Shown here one piece after another: positions 8,896 to 17,176 of a DNA stretch of 64,000 bases (the stretch's first letter is position 1; each line of letters opens with the position of its first letter). The notes beneath the pieces were generated by a model. It saw only the letters and a list, made by a program, of their open reading frames with translations, searched no databases and was not told the DNA's origin. The translations under genes were made by a program, and so were the position numbers. The DNA is from an uncultured Bacteroidales bacterium (GTDB lineage Bacteria > Bacteroidota > Bacteroidia > Bacteroidales > UBA932): the NCBI GenBank assembly GCA_934667175.1, contig CAKULN010000001.1, positions 62,001 to 126,000 on the forward strand. The letters run 5' to 3'.

Positions 8896-9133
8896 TTGAG
8901 TGTTCCGCCTTGAGAGATTTCAGATGTGCCTGTGGGTCAAATCCTTCAGCCAAACCACTGTCAAGTCCTTCGTTGATCGCGGACTTCAGAGCCATAAGTT
9001 GTTTCTCATTCTCTTCCAGCAAGCGGAGCCCTGCCCGGATGACTTCACTGGCATTGTTGTACCGTCCTTGGGCAATCTGTGCCTTGATAAAGTCTTCGAA
9101 ATAGTTTCCGAGAGCTACTGATGTAGTTTTCAT
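8888..9133 (-). CDS. parD: ParD-type antitoxin (ribbon-helix-helix)
   Basis: The 81-residue protein has the ParD layout: a short N-terminal beta-strand and ribbon-helix-helix ([14 protein letters not shown]), the hallmark [18 protein letters not shown] (about 23-40), and an acidic, flexible C-terminus that would wrap the ParE toxin. It should bind its own promoter as a dimer and neutralise the toxin encoded next, with which it overlaps by 8 bp. Because the toxin frame is broken, the antitoxin may now be an orphan that could still neutralise related toxins or act as a repressor. Confidence 0.9.
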   Translation of the reverse strand: MKTTSVALGNYFEDFIKAQIAQGRYNNASEVIRAGLRLLEENEKQLMALKSAINEGLDSGLAEGFDPQAHLKSLKAEHSNG

Positions 9134-9150
9134 GTTCGTTGTCTTTTCCG

Positions 9151-9158
9151 CAAAGTTA
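9151..9158 (-). promoter_or_regulatory. -7 promoter box of parDE
   Basis: On the minus strand the bases read TAACTTTG, matching the Bacteroidota -7 consensus TAnnTTTG, 18 bp upstream of the parD start. Confidence 0.55.
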
Positions 9159-9286
9159 CCAAATATTCGTAATCGGGCAATGGCTTTGATTTCGAAACCG
9201 AGTTTTTACCATCAACTACAATACTCATCGTTTGCATATTCATGTGATAGACATAAGACAGATTCCGGCTGCTACCGTGAAGCGCA

Positions 9287-10300
9287 TTATGTGTTGACTT
9301 CCCAGTGGCCGCCTTTGTCGGGGCCGATACGGCGAAGGAGGCCCGCGGCTTTCAGGTTGGCGAGATGTTTCTCGACGGCTTTCGGGGATATTCCGATTCT
9401 TCGGGCCAGAGATGCGGCGCTTAGAGAACCGTCCTTTGACAGCATATCCAGGATTATCTCCCTGCTTTTCGGTTTTTTCCCATTGCGGGCGGAATAAGTC
9501 GGGCTTTCCTCTTCGAGCAGACCAGTTGATTGCAGATAGTTGTCAATGTCCCGGCGGAGCACCTTTGCCGTGGTGCGGAACATAAACTCTCTGAATATAT
9601 TCAAGTCTTCGCTTTCACGGGCGGCTATGAGCGATTTGATGTAATCCTCCTTGTCTTCCTTTAATATGATTGAAGGTATCAATCCGAACTCAAACTGGAG
9701 TTGGTTCATCAGCAGACGTGCCATCCTGCCGTTCCCGTCGGCCCAAGGATGGATGGTGACCAGTTCGAAATGAGCATCGAAACTTGTTGAATATAACTGA
9801 TTAAGATCCTTGCCCTTACTGCCTAGCCTCGCTTCGTTGATCCGTTTGCACAGCTCGGCCAGTTTCGCGGGAACCTTGCTGTAATTCATGTAGGATTTGC
9901 CACCGAACCCTGCTGTGACATTCAGCAGACGCAGTTGACCTTTTGCGGAAGAGAAGTCTCCTAATGCGGTTTTGTACTCTTTCCCGGTATTCTTCATTAC
10001 CAAGGATGAAAGCCCCGTCAGCATTTCTGTCGTTATCGGTGAATGCGCTCTGGCATATTCAATTGACTTCTCATAGGCAGCCTTGAGGTCGAGGTTCATG
10101 TTCTGTTCTTCAATGCTTTTGCCTTTGATGCTGATCCCTTGGTCGAACATAATCTGGTTCTCGACCTCAGTGATCGTCGAACCCTCTATCGCTGTGGAAT
10201 GCGTGATGAGGGAGTACAGATAGAATTTGTCGTAATCTATCTGTTTGTCGATGCCCAGCCTCCGATATTCATAGATGATATTTTCAAGTTCAGTCGCCAT
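9287..10300 (-). CDS. Fic family protein with N-terminal inhibitory helix and C-terminal winged HTH
   Basis: The 337-residue product carries the Fic core H-P-W-A-D-G-N-G-R at 184-192, the motif that positions ATP for transfer of AMP or a related group to a target hydroxyl. Near the N-terminus, S-T-A-I-E-G (35-40) fits the inhibitory motif [S/T]xxxE[G/N] that blocks the ATP site in self-regulated Fic proteins. The last about 70 residues form a winged HTH (S-L-S-A-A-S-L-A-R-R-I-G-I-S-P-K-A-V-E-K), giving the common Bacteroidota Fic-HTH architecture. The target is unknown. Three direct repeats at its promoter suggest that it regulates itself. Neighbours (parDE, DUF234 ATPase) make this a small toxin or defence-like cluster. 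Confidence 0.9.
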   Translation of the reverse strand: MATELENIIYEYRRLGIDKQIDYDKFYLYSLITHSTAIEGSTITEVENQIMFDQGISIKGKSIEEQNMNLDLKAAYEKSIEYARAHSPITTEMLTGLSSLVMKNTGKEYKTALGDFSSAKGQLRLLNVTAGFGGKSYMNYSKVPAKLAELCKRINEARLGSKGKDLNQLYSTSFDAHFELVTIHPWADGNGRMARLLMNQLQFEFGLIPSIILKEDKEDYIKSLIAARESEDLNIFREFMFRTTAKVLRRDIDNYLQSTGLLEEESPTYSARNGKKPKSREIILDMLSKDGSLSAASLARRIGISPKAVEKHLANLKAAGLLRRIGPDKGGHWEVNT

Positions 10301-10303
10301 ATG

Positions 10304-10366
10304 TTTCTCCCTACTTTTTCTGCAAATATAGCGATTTTCTCCCTATTATTATGCTTTTCTCCCTAC
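10304..10366 (-). promoter_or_regulatory. Fic promoter with three direct repeats (TAGGGAGAAA)
   Basis: On the minus strand the word TAGGGAGAAA occurs three times, at 10304-10313, 10336-10345 and 10356-10365, spaced 32 and 20 bp. A -7 box TATATTTG lies between the first two at 10323-10330, 23 bp before the start codon. Repeats flanking a promoter ahead of a protein with its own winged HTH fit an autoregulatory operator; that binding is inference. Confidence 0.55.
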
Positions 10367-10419
10367 TTTTCGGTTTGATGACAACAATATATAGTCTGTA
10401 GTCAAGTCGCCAAGGCCAG

Positions 10420-11841
10420 TTATTCGAAGAGACAGTCCATCGTGAGGTCATTCTGGACAATGTTCCAATATTTGTTATGGGAGACTCCAAATGTGGTTAT
10501 GAAGGCGAGGTGCAATGCCTTTCGGGTGCCGGACACTGTTCTGAACACCGATAGCTTTGATTCAAGCGCTTTGGCGTAAGAACCGTCTATTACAAAAATG
10601 TCTTTTGAATATTTCATCTCACAGACTGTGACAACATTGTCTCCTCTGTCAATCAGAAGGTCGATCTGTGCTCCTGCGTGCGCTTCTGTTTGAGATGTCC
10701 TCCAAGATGCAATGTTAGACAGAATCCCGGATATTCCTAACTCTTTTTTGATTTGCGGAATATGCTGGAGGCAGACCCTTTCGAATGCCAACCCTGCCCA
10801 AGTGTTGTGCTCGCTTGTCATGTAAGTGTGCGACCAGTAGTTCTCATCTGAGAATCTGTCCTTGAGAATGCAATGGTAATAGAACAATGTGTAATTGTCT
10901 ATCAATTGATAGACAGCATCTTTCTCCTTCTTGCCAAATGACGTGTAGTGTCTGATGAAACCGCATTCCTCAAGATCCTCCAGAATGGCCTTGAATGTGC
11001 CGCCGTCCTCTATTCCTGTCTTTGTCAGAATTTCCTGACGAGTCAATCCGGCTTTCTTACCGTTAAGAGACTCAATTACTTTGATGAATTTTTCCGGTCT
11101 GTTGAAAAGCACTTGATACAGAGCCCCGAACTCATCTTTCAGTTTGGCGTTTTCCGCAAAGAACAGCTCGTCCACATTCTGAGCCACTCTCAGCTCTCGC
11201 CTGAGAAAACTCCAATAATAAGGGATCCCTCCCAGAATCATATACATCTCCAACACGTCCTTACGAACCATTGAAAGCCCGGCTGCGGATGCGTACTGCT
11301 CACATTCTGATAACGTGAAAGGTGCGACTTTGATCTTTTCGGTAATCCTGCCTCGAAGGCCGTCCTTGTTCTTCAAAATCTTTTTTGTAATCCAAGATGT
11401 GGCACTTCCGCACACAATCAACACGATGTCTTTCTGTGGCCTTGCCGTGGCCCACCCATTCCAGAAGTGCTCCAAGGCACTGACCATTTTAGACTTGGGA
11501 GTGTCCATCCATGGAAGCTCATCAATGAATATCACCTTTTTGCCGGCAGGTGCGGATTCTATCAACAGTTTAAGTTTATCGAATGCCTCAAACCAGGTTT
11601 TGGGAACGGAACACTGACCTAATCCGGCATTCCTGAGGGAATCCCTGAATGCTGTAAGTTGATTTCTCAAGTCACCTTTGGCGACACCGGTATGCTGGAA
11701 CGTAAACTGATAGTTGAATGCCTCGCGGATCATATATGTTTTGCCTACACGCCGTCTGCCATAGACAGCGCAAAACTGAGAATCGTTCTTTTCCAACAGT
11801 CCCCAAAGGGTGCGGCATTCCTTTTTACGTCCGATAATCAT
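10420..11841 (-). CDS. AAA+ ATPase with DUF234/PDDEXK-like C-terminal domain (copy 1)
   Basis: I take the ATG at 11841 (M-I-I-G-R-K); a GTG two codons upstream is possible. The 473-residue protein has Walker A G-R-R-R-V-G-K-T at 28-35, Walker B V-I-F-I-D-E-L-P-W with D107-E108, and a sensor-like I-V-C-G-S-A-T-S-W. A winged-helix region (about 255-310) precedes a C-terminal nuclease-like fold with I-D-L-L-I-D-R-G-D and V-C-E-M-K-Y, the spaced D...ExK of the PDDEXK group. This is the widespread archaeal/Bacteroidota ATPase family annotated as ATP-binding protein with DUF234. Its cellular role is unsettled; many copies per genome and patchy spread suggest mobility or defence. A second copy lies at 17266-18696 on the other strand. 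Confidence 0.88.
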   Translation of the reverse strand: MIIGRKKECRTLWGLLEKNDSQFCAVYGRRRVGKTYMIREAFNYQFTFQHTGVAKGDLRNQLTAFRDSLRNAGLGQCSVPKTWFEAFDKLKLLIESAPAGKKVIFIDELPWMDTPKSKMVSALEHFWNGWATARPQKDIVLIVCGSATSWITKKILKNKDGLRGRITEKIKVAPFTLSECEQYASAAGLSMVRKDVLEMYMILGGIPYYWSFLRRELRVAQNVDELFFAENAKLKDEFGALYQVLFNRPEKFIKVIESLNGKKAGLTRQEILTKTGIEDGGTFKAILEDLEECGFIRHYTSFGKKEKDAVYQLIDNYTLFYYHCILKDRFSDENYWSHTYMTSEHNTWAGLAFERVCLQHIPQIKKELGISGILSNIASWRTSQTEAHAGAQIDLLIDRGDNVVTVCEMKYSKDIFVIDGSYAKALESKLSVFRTVSGTRKALHLAFITTFGVSHNKYWNIVQNDLTMDCLFE

Positions 11842-11866
11842 AATCACTAAAATATGGTTTCCGCTG

Positions 11867-11928
11867 CAAATATAATAAAAATATGCCTATAGCCAGCGGA
11901 ATCTTGTAGATTTTACCCACATTCCGCT
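11867..11928 (-). promoter_or_regulatory. Promoter region of DUF234 ATPase copy 1 with inverted repeats
   Basis: A -7 box TATATTTG lies at 11867-11874 on the minus strand. Just upstream are the 8-bp arms AGCGGAAT (11895-11902) and ATTCCGCT (11921-11928), and TTCCGCT recurs next to the -7 box at 11859-11865. Three copies of one half-site around a promoter suggest an operator. Confidence 0.45.
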
Positions 11929-11991
11929 AGATATGGCGATGCTTTTGGCGTATTGCATATTAAAGAATCTTTTTGCGGATTTCGGGGTGAA

Positions 11992-12022
11992 ACAAAAAAT
12001 GGCTGACCGGGAACGGTCAGCC
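11992..12022 (-). terminator. Rho-independent terminator of the OPA transporter gene
   Basis: A perfect 8-bp stem GGCTGACC / GGTCAGCC (12001-12022) is followed on the minus strand by ATTTTTTGTT, 28 bp after the transporter's stop. Confidence 0.85.
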
Positions 12023-12049
12023 GTTGTAATATTCATTGAAAAGGAACCG

Positions 12050-13453
12050 CTACTTGCGCTGGGCCTCGTAGTCGGCCTTGACCTGCTCAAGGAGTTTGTC
12101 GGCTTTGGCGTAGCCGTCGGCTGGGGCTTTCCAGATGATCGCGAAGAGGATTACGCCGACGATGCCCAGGGCGATGGCTACCTCAAAGACCGAGTTCCAG
12201 CCGAACTTGTCGGCGAGGGCTCCGAAGACGAGACCGGAGATGGCGGTGCTGGCGTAGCCGAGGATGCCGGCCATTCCGTTGGCTGAGGAAGCGACACGCT
12301 TGGTGGCCTGGTTGGACAGGCATATTCCTATAAGAGCCTGAGGCATGTAGATGAAGAAGCTGGCCATGATGATCAAGGCCACTGATAGGCCTCCCATCTC
12401 TTTAGGTGTGAGCCAGAAGAGGATGAAGCAGGCTGTCGCGCTGGCGAGGCCTATGAGGCAGGTTCTGTGGGCCTTGCTGCCGAAGAACTTGTCCGTTGCC
12501 CAGCCGGCCAGAAGAGTTCCTACGATGCCGAGCACCTCTGTGATGCCCACTACTGTCGATGCGGTCTGGATGCTGAGGCCTCTGTCTTGAGTCAGGAAAG
12601 TTGCTCCCCAGTCCAGAATCGTGAAACGTATGATGTAGATGAAGAAGTTAGATGTGGCGAGAATCCAGACGATAGGGTTCTTGAACACCATCTCCTTGAC
12701 AAATCTCTTGTAGGCGAAATCGGTGAACTCTTTAGGCTCTGTGACGACTTCCTTCACAGGGGCGTTGTCGTCAATCTCTTCAGGATCAGGCAGACCGACT
12801 GATGCCGGGGTGTCTTTCAGACCGAAGAGGACCAGAACAGCACCGGCCATGGCGAGGAGTGCCGGGACGAAGAAGCACCATTGCCAGGCCGAGTAGGAGA
12901 AGTGGTTCAGGATGAATGTTCCGCAGAGGAAAGCCACAAGGCTAGCACCAATCGAGTGCGAACTGTTCCAGATGGCCTGCTTGGTGGCAAGCTCGGAAGG
13001 CTTGATCCAGTGGGCCATGAGGCTTCCGCATGGAGGAAATCCCATTCCTTGAGTGTAACCGTTTATCAGCCAAAGACTTCCAATAAATGCGACCATCCCC
13101 ATTGTGGCCTTGCCCTCACCGTCCATGAAATTGAACAGACCGTTCATCTCAGGGCTGAAGCCTATGAATATGTTCACGAGCGCGGAGAGGAAAAGTCCCG
13201 CCGCCATCATCTTCTTGCGGCTGACGCGGTCAGCGATGAAGCCGTTGATGAACCTTGAGAGGCCGTAGATGATTCCGTGAAGTGTCAGGAACAGGCCGAG
13301 CTTGACCTTGCTTATTCCAAGCTCAGCCTCAAGGGCCGGCATCGTGATGCTGAAATTCTTCCTTACGAAATAGAATAGGGCGTAGCCGATCATCAGGATG
13401 ATGAGGGTTCTCCACTGCCAGTAGTTGTACTTCTTCTTGATTGATTGATCCAT
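12050..13453 (-). CDS. MFS transporter of the organophosphate:phosphate antiporter (GlpT/UhpT) family
   Basis: The 467-residue, 12-helix protein opens with G-Y-A-L-F-Y-F-V-R-K-N-F-S (about 19-31), very close to the signature at the first helix of GlpT, UhpT and PgtP, where the arginine binds phosphate. Further marks are G-L-S-R-F-I-N-G-F-I-A-D-R-V-S-R-K (about 64-80) between helices 2 and 3 and W-L-I-N-G-Y-T-Q-G-M-G-F-P-P (about 128-141). Such proteins exchange a phosphorylated C3 or C6 compound for inorganic phosphate across the inner membrane. The substrate cannot be told from sequence; glycerol-3-phosphate is the default. The divergent neighbour is a HAD phosphatase, which could act on the imported ester (inference). 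Confidence 0.88.
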   Translation of the reverse strand: MDQSIKKKYNYWQWRTLIILMIGYALFYFVRKNFSITMPALEAELGISKVKLGLFLTLHGIIYGLSRFINGFIADRVSRKKMMAAGLFLSALVNIFIGFSPEMNGLFNFMDGEGKATMGMVAFIGSLWLINGYTQGMGFPPCGSLMAHWIKPSELATKQAIWNSSHSIGASLVAFLCGTFILNHFSYSAWQWCFFVPALLAMAGAVLVLFGLKDTPASVGLPDPEEIDDNAPVKEVVTEPKEFTDFAYKRFVKEMVFKNPIVWILATSNFFIYIIRFTILDWGATFLTQDRGLSIQTASTVVGITEVLGIVGTLLAGWATDKFFGSKAHRTCLIGLASATACFILFWLTPKEMGGLSVALIIMASFFIYMPQALIGICLSNQATKRVASSANGMAGILGYASTAISGLVFGALADKFGWNSVFEVAIALGIVGVILFAIIWKAPADGYAKADKLLEQVKADYEAQRK

Positions 13454-13480
13454 CTTTTAGCGTTTTAAAAACGGGGGACA

Positions 13481-13488
13481 CAAAGATA
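13481..13488 (-). promoter_or_regulatory. -7 box of the OPA transporter gene
   Basis: TATCTTTG on the minus strand, 27 bp upstream of the transporter start; matches TAnnTTTG. Confidence 0.6.
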
Positions 13489-13519
13489 CAAAAAACACCT
13501 TTCTTAATAAAGAAAATGC

Positions 13520-13527
13520 TATTTTTG
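13520..13527 (+). promoter_or_regulatory. Candidate -7 box for the HAD phosphatase operon
   Basis: TATTTTTG on the + strand. It lies about 200 bp before the HAD gene, with the palindromic repeat cluster between, so the repeats would be in the leader RNA. A closer promoter was not seen. Confidence 0.35.
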
Positions 13528-13539
13528 TAAATGAATATG

Positions 13540-13712
13540 TCCGGTCCCTGAACCTGTGTCACAACAGGTCGCTGAGCTTGTGGTTCGGCTATGCTCACCA
13601 ACCATGGTTCGACAGGCTCACCAACCATGGTTCGGCTATGCTCACCAACCACCGAAGCGCGCCAACTATCTAAGCGGCCCCTTCGACAGGCTCAGGGACC
13701 GAGAAATGGAAA
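13540..13712. repeat. Cluster of dispersed palindromic repeats in the transporter/phosphatase divergent region
   Basis: At least five related units: CAGGTCGCTGAGCTTGTGG, two copies of GGTTCGGCTATGCTCACCAACC, one GGTTCGACAGGCTCACCAACC between them, and CCCTTCGACAGGCTCAGGGACC at the end. Each is an imperfect palindrome of about 22 bp. They belong to the same family as the repeats at 8283, 22571 and 38255. Units separated by CAT form a short tandem run (about 13600-13652). Confidence 0.8.
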
Positions 13713-13725
13713 AAATTAATTATCA

Positions 13726-14616
13726 ATGACAGAAAACTATAACAAGTCTCTCACGCTGGAGCAGAAGGCCAAGCTCCGCCGGATCAAGCATTTGGCCCTG
13801 GACATGGACGGCACCATCTACATGGAGAACAACATCTTTCCTTTCACCGTAGAGGTGCTCGACACGATGAAAAGGAACGGTGTGGGATATTCATTCCTCA
13901 CCAACAACCCGACGAAGTCTGTTGAGGATTATCTCAAGAAACTCGCCGGAATGGGAATCCCGGCCGATGAGGGGAATATGTACACGACACCGATCGCCAC
14001 GATAGACTACATCAAGAAGAATTTCCCTAACGTAAAGAAACTCTTTATGTTGGGAACACCGAGCATGATCGGCCAGTTCGAGAAGGCAGGATTCGTCTCA
14101 TGTGCAGACGATCCGGATGACGTTCCGGACATGCTGATTGTGGCCTTTGACACCACGCTGGTATATTCACGCCTCTGCCGCGCCACTTGGTGGGCGAAGC
14201 AGGGCATTCCGTACATGGCGACCAATCCGGATTGGGTCTGCCCGACCGATGCGAGAACCATTCTGGTGGACTGCGGCTCGCTTCAGAAGTGCATCGAGGC
14301 GGCTTCAGGCAGAAGACCGGACAAGGTGATGGGAAAGCCTGATCCTACGATGCTTGATGGAATCCGCGACCGCAACGGCTTGAAGGCGGACGAGATAGCG
14401 ATGGTCGGCGACAGAATCTACACGGACATAGCGATGGGGCACAACGCCGGAGCCGTCAGCGTGCTCGTTCTCTCTGGTGAGACGACCCTTGAGACTGCAT
14501 TGAAGGTGGCCGAGGATGCGCGTACGAACCCTCATCCTGAGCACTATCCTGCCGACTTCATCGTCCGTGACCTCAAGGAACTATGTGACCTGATTCTTGA
14601 GAGCCACAAGAACTAA
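13726..14616 (+). CDS. HAD-IIA (NagD-like) sugar-phosphate phosphatase
   Basis: The 296-residue protein has HAD motif I D-M-D-G-T at 26-30 (nucleophile D26), motif II F-L-T-N-N-P-T (about 57-63), the cap insertion typical of the NagD/AraL subclass between motifs II and III, K-P-D-P near 204 and motif IV M-V-G-D-R-I-Y-T-D-I near 225. It should remove phosphate from a small phosphorylated metabolite in the cytoplasm; NagD-type enzymes act on nucleotides, phosphoglycolate or sugar phosphates, and the substrate here is not decided by sequence. It heads a co-directional run of four genes (15, 45 and 2 bp gaps) and faces the OPA transporter. Confidence 0.88.
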   Translation: MTENYNKSLTLEQKAKLRRIKHLALDMDGTIYMENNIFPFTVEVLDTMKRNGVGYSFLTNNPTKSVEDYLKKLAGMGIPADEGNMYTTPIATIDYIKKNFPNVKKLFMLGTPSMIGQFEKAGFVSCADDPDDVPDMLIVAFDTTLVYSRLCRATWWAKQGIPYMATNPDWVCPTDARTILVDCGSLQKCIEAASGRRPDKVMGKPDPTMLDGIRDRNGLKADEIAMVGDRIYTDIAMGHNAGAVSVLVLSGETTLETALKVAEDARTNPHPEHYPADFIVRDLKELCDLILESHKN

Positions 14617-14631
14617 TCTGCCGAGTTGCCG

Positions 14632-15201
14632 ATGAAAATCCTTTTCATCCACGGACTTGCGTCCTCCGGAGCCTACAAGATGGCGTCCTCCCTGCGGATT
14701 CTCCTGAAGGGCAGCGAGGTCATAGCCCCGGATGTTCCCATCGACCCGCGCGAGGCTCTGGATCTTCTTGAAGGAATATGCCGGAACGAGCAGCCTGACC
14801 TCATCGTGGGCCTGTCCCTCGGTGGGTTCTGGGCGCAGAAACTCCGTGGCTACCGAAAAATCCTCGTCAACCCGGACTTCCACATCTCCCGGCTCCTCCG
14901 CACAATGATAGGGGAGCGTGAATATCTCTCCCCGCGTCGTGATGGAGCGTTGACGTTCACCGTCACCGAAGCATTGTGCGATGAATATGCCCGTTTGGAA
15001 ACCACTGAGTTTGACGGGCTTACTCCAGTTGAGATCGCCCTGACAACCGGAATGTTCGCTGACCGAGACGAGATGGTGAACTGCAAGGACGAGTTCGAAA
15101 GATTCTACCCCGGCATGGCGCGTTCCTACCCTGGGACTCATCTGCCGAATTACCCTGAAATAAAGAAATATATCCTCCCGGTAATCGAAATCGGCCTATA
15201 A
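14632..15201 (+). CDS. Alpha/beta-fold esterase-like protein (YqiA/UPF0227-like)
   Basis: The ATG at 14632 is preferred over a TTG two codons upstream. The 189-residue protein begins with K-I-L-F-I-H-G-L-A-S-S-G (oxyanion-loop H-G, about 3-14) and has the nucleophile elbow G-L-S-L-G-G (about 63-68, Ser 65). The C-terminal H in Y-P-G-T-H-L-P-N is a good candidate catalytic base. Length and compact fold match YqiA-type hydrolases, whose physiological substrates are poorly known. It lies 15 bp after the HAD gene and 45 bp before lplA. Confidence 0.8.
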   Translation: MKILFIHGLASSGAYKMASSLRILLKGSEVIAPDVPIDPREALDLLEGICRNEQPDLIVGLSLGGFWAQKLRGYRKILVNPDFHISRLLRTMIGEREYLSPRRDGALTFTVTEALCDEYARLETTEFDGLTPVEIALTTGMFADRDEMVNCKDEFERFYPGMARSYPGTHLPNYPEIKKYILPVIEIGL

Positions 15202-15246
15202 AACCTGGCCGTCTTCCGTACTTGGATGACTTTAATTAAATGTGCA

Positions 15247-16209
15247 ATGAAATATCTTATCAACAACTCCACCGACCCGTATTTCAACCTAGCGTTCGAT
15301 GAATATTGCCTCGAGAACATCCCGTCCGAGGAACCGTATTTCTTCCTCTGGAGGAACCGTCCTGCGGTGATCATCGGCCTGAATCAGAACGCCTACAGCG
15401 AGGTGAATCTGGACTATCTCAATTCGCACGGAATCACGTTGGCCCGTCGCGTCACCGGTGGCGGAGCCGTCTATCACGATCTCCAGAACATGAACTACAC
15501 TATCATCGGCAAGAATCCGTCACCGCAGCCGATGGTGGATGCCCTGCGTCAGTTGGGCGTTCCTGCTGAGCTGACAGGCCGCAACGACATATTCGTGGAA
15601 GGAAGAAAGGTCTCCGGCTACGCCCGCCGCGTCTCCCACAATCAGGAGATCATCCACGGCACGCTGATGTACAACGTTGATCTTGACACCCTTGTCAAAG
15701 TCCTCGACACTCCGACCTCAAAGATGCAGGCCAAAGGAATATCCTCGGTCAAGAGCCGGGTGGCGAACCTGAAGGAGTACCTTCCTCAGTTCAAGTCCTT
15801 GGACGAGCTTCAGGCCGCTCTTCAGGAAATCCTTTCCGCAGGTGATGGTCAAATGCCACTCTCGGATGAACAGATCGCAGAGGTCCGCAAGCAGGCCGAT
15901 GAGAAGTTCTCCACTTGGGATTTCATCTACGGCCACTCGCACGAAGCCGATTTCCACTGCAAGGCCAAACTCTCCTGCGGCACAGTCGAAGCCAACCTCC
16001 GTGTGGACCACGGCCTCATCACCCGTCTCGACTTCACCGGCGATTTCCTCTTCGACACCCCGGCCGACCAGCTGGCCGCCAAGATGATCGGTCTCCGTTA
16101 CGACCCCACTGACATAAAGTCTTTCCTCGCCTCCCAGCCCATCGCCACCTATTTCCGTGACGCCACCGCTGACGAACTCGCGAGTTTGCTCTTTAAGCCA
16201 ACGTTTTGA
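15247..16209 (+). CDS. lplA: Lipoate-protein ligase A
   Basis: The start at 15247 gives M-K-Y-L-I-N-N, the usual opening of the family; an in-frame ATG at 15226 would add seven unlikely residues. The 320-residue protein has the ligase signature R-R-V-T-G-G-G-A-V-Y-H-D (67-78), the G-R-N-D-I region and K-V-S-G (Lys about 126-128) that holds the lipoyl-adenylate, and the C-terminal accessory domain. It activates lipoate with ATP and transfers it to lipoyl domains of 2-oxoacid dehydrogenases or GcvH. It is third of four genes in the run. Confidence 0.92.
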   Translation: MKYLINNSTDPYFNLAFDEYCLENIPSEEPYFFLWRNRPAVIIGLNQNAYSEVNLDYLNSHGITLARRVTGGGAVYHDLQNMNYTIIGKNPSPQPMVDALRQLGVPAELTGRNDIFVEGRKVSGYARRVSHNQEIIHGTLMYNVDLDTLVKVLDTPTSKMQAKGISSVKSRVANLKEYLPQFKSLDELQAALQEILSAGDGQMPLSDEQIAEVRKQADEKFSTWDFIYGHSHEADFHCKAKLSCGTVEANLRVDHGLITRLDFTGDFLFDTPADQLAAKMIGLRYDPTDIKSFLASQPIATYFRDATADELASLLFKPTF

Positions 16210-16211
16210 AT

Positions 16212-17168
16212 ATGAATAAAACAGCTACGGTTTTGACGTTGGCCGTGTGCTGGTTCTTAGTCTCCACACGGGTCTTTGCGCAGGAATTGACTCCGTACAA
16301 GACGCTGAAATATGCCCAAAAGGACACGGCGGAGCTTTATATGGACATCTACCGTCCGGCGGAGGGGAGTGTGACCGAGATTGACGGTCGCAGGAAACCG
16401 ACGATCCTTTATGTTTTTGGCGGAGGATTTATGGAAGGGAACAGGCGCGACGGAACGGCGATGGAGTGGTTCCGGGATCTTACCTGTGCCGGTTACGGTG
16501 TCGTGGCGATAGATTACAGGCTTGGCTTGAAGGGCGTGCGCGGCGTGACCGCGTCAGAGTTCACAACACTGCTGGACAAGGCGATACACATTGCTGTTGA
16601 GGATCTTTTCAGCGCGACATCATACCTGATCGCACATAAGGACGAATTGGGCATAGACCCTTCCAACATCGTGGTCGCCGGCTCCTCCGCCGGCGCGATC
16701 ACCTCATTGCAGGCTGAATATGAGATCTGCAACAGAACCGCTTGTGCCTCAGCGCTTCCGGCTGACTTCAACTACGCCGGAGTGATGTCCTTCGCCGGAG
16801 CGGTGCTGGTCAAAGGAGAAACTCTTGAATATTCCCGAAAACCTTGTCCGACACTTCTGATGCACGGCACGAAGGATGATATCGTGCCCTATGAGGTGAC
16901 TTGTTATGCCGGTTATTCGTTCTGTGGTTCCTCGTTCATAGCCAAAGCATTATCTGACAACGATTACGACTATCGTATCTACCGCTATCTCGGCAACAAC
17001 CACACCGTCGCCGGTTTTATGCATTCCACTCTGGACATAGAAAGAGATTTTCTGGAGCATAACGTGATGCAATCCGCCCGCTTGAACGTGGATTCCCTGA
17101 TAGAAGACCCGTCCCTGCCATATTACCCCTCCGTCAACAGCAATCTTTACGACATCAAGGCCGACTGA
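16212..17168 (+). CDS. Secreted alpha/beta-hydrolase (carboxylesterase-like)
   Basis: The ATG at 16212, 2 bp after the lplA stop, is preferred to a TTG that overlaps it. The 318-residue product has a signal peptide cut after about F-A-Q (residue 24), the strand and oxyanion region Y-V-F-G-G-G-F (about 75-81), A-I-D-Y-R-L-G, the nucleophile elbow G-S-S-A-G (Ser about 158), an acid in H-G-T-K-D-D-I-V and a base in N-N-H-T-V. This is a full catalytic set of an esterase of the BD-FAE/carboxylesterase group, likely periplasmic. Substrate unknown; acyl groups on glycans are a frequent target of such enzymes in Bacteroidales. Confidence 0.85.
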   Translation: MNKTATVLTLAVCWFLVSTRVFAQELTPYKTLKYAQKDTAELYMDIYRPAEGSVTEIDGRRKPTILYVFGGGFMEGNRRDGTAMEWFRDLTCAGYGVVAIDYRLGLKGVRGVTASEFTTLLDKAIHIAVEDLFSATSYLIAHKDELGIDPSNIVVAGSSAGAITSLQAEYEICNRTACASALPADFNYAGVMSFAGAVLVKGETLEYSRKPCPTLLMHGTKDDIVPYEVTCYAGYSFCGSSFIAKALSDNDYDYRIYRYLGNNHTVAGFMHSTLDIERDFLEHNVMQSARLNVDSLIEDPSLPYYPSVNSNLYDIKAD

Positions 17169-17176
17169 CTTTATTA

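Noticed and set aside
13329..13652. 107-codon minus-strand frame crossing the repeat cluster and the transporter start
   Set aside because: Its N-terminal half is only translated repeat (V-G-E-P-V-E-P-W) and it runs out of frame into the transporter gene.
13540..13712. Possible CRISPR array
   Set aside because: Units are palindromic, unequal and nearly contiguous, with no regular spacers and no cas genes.
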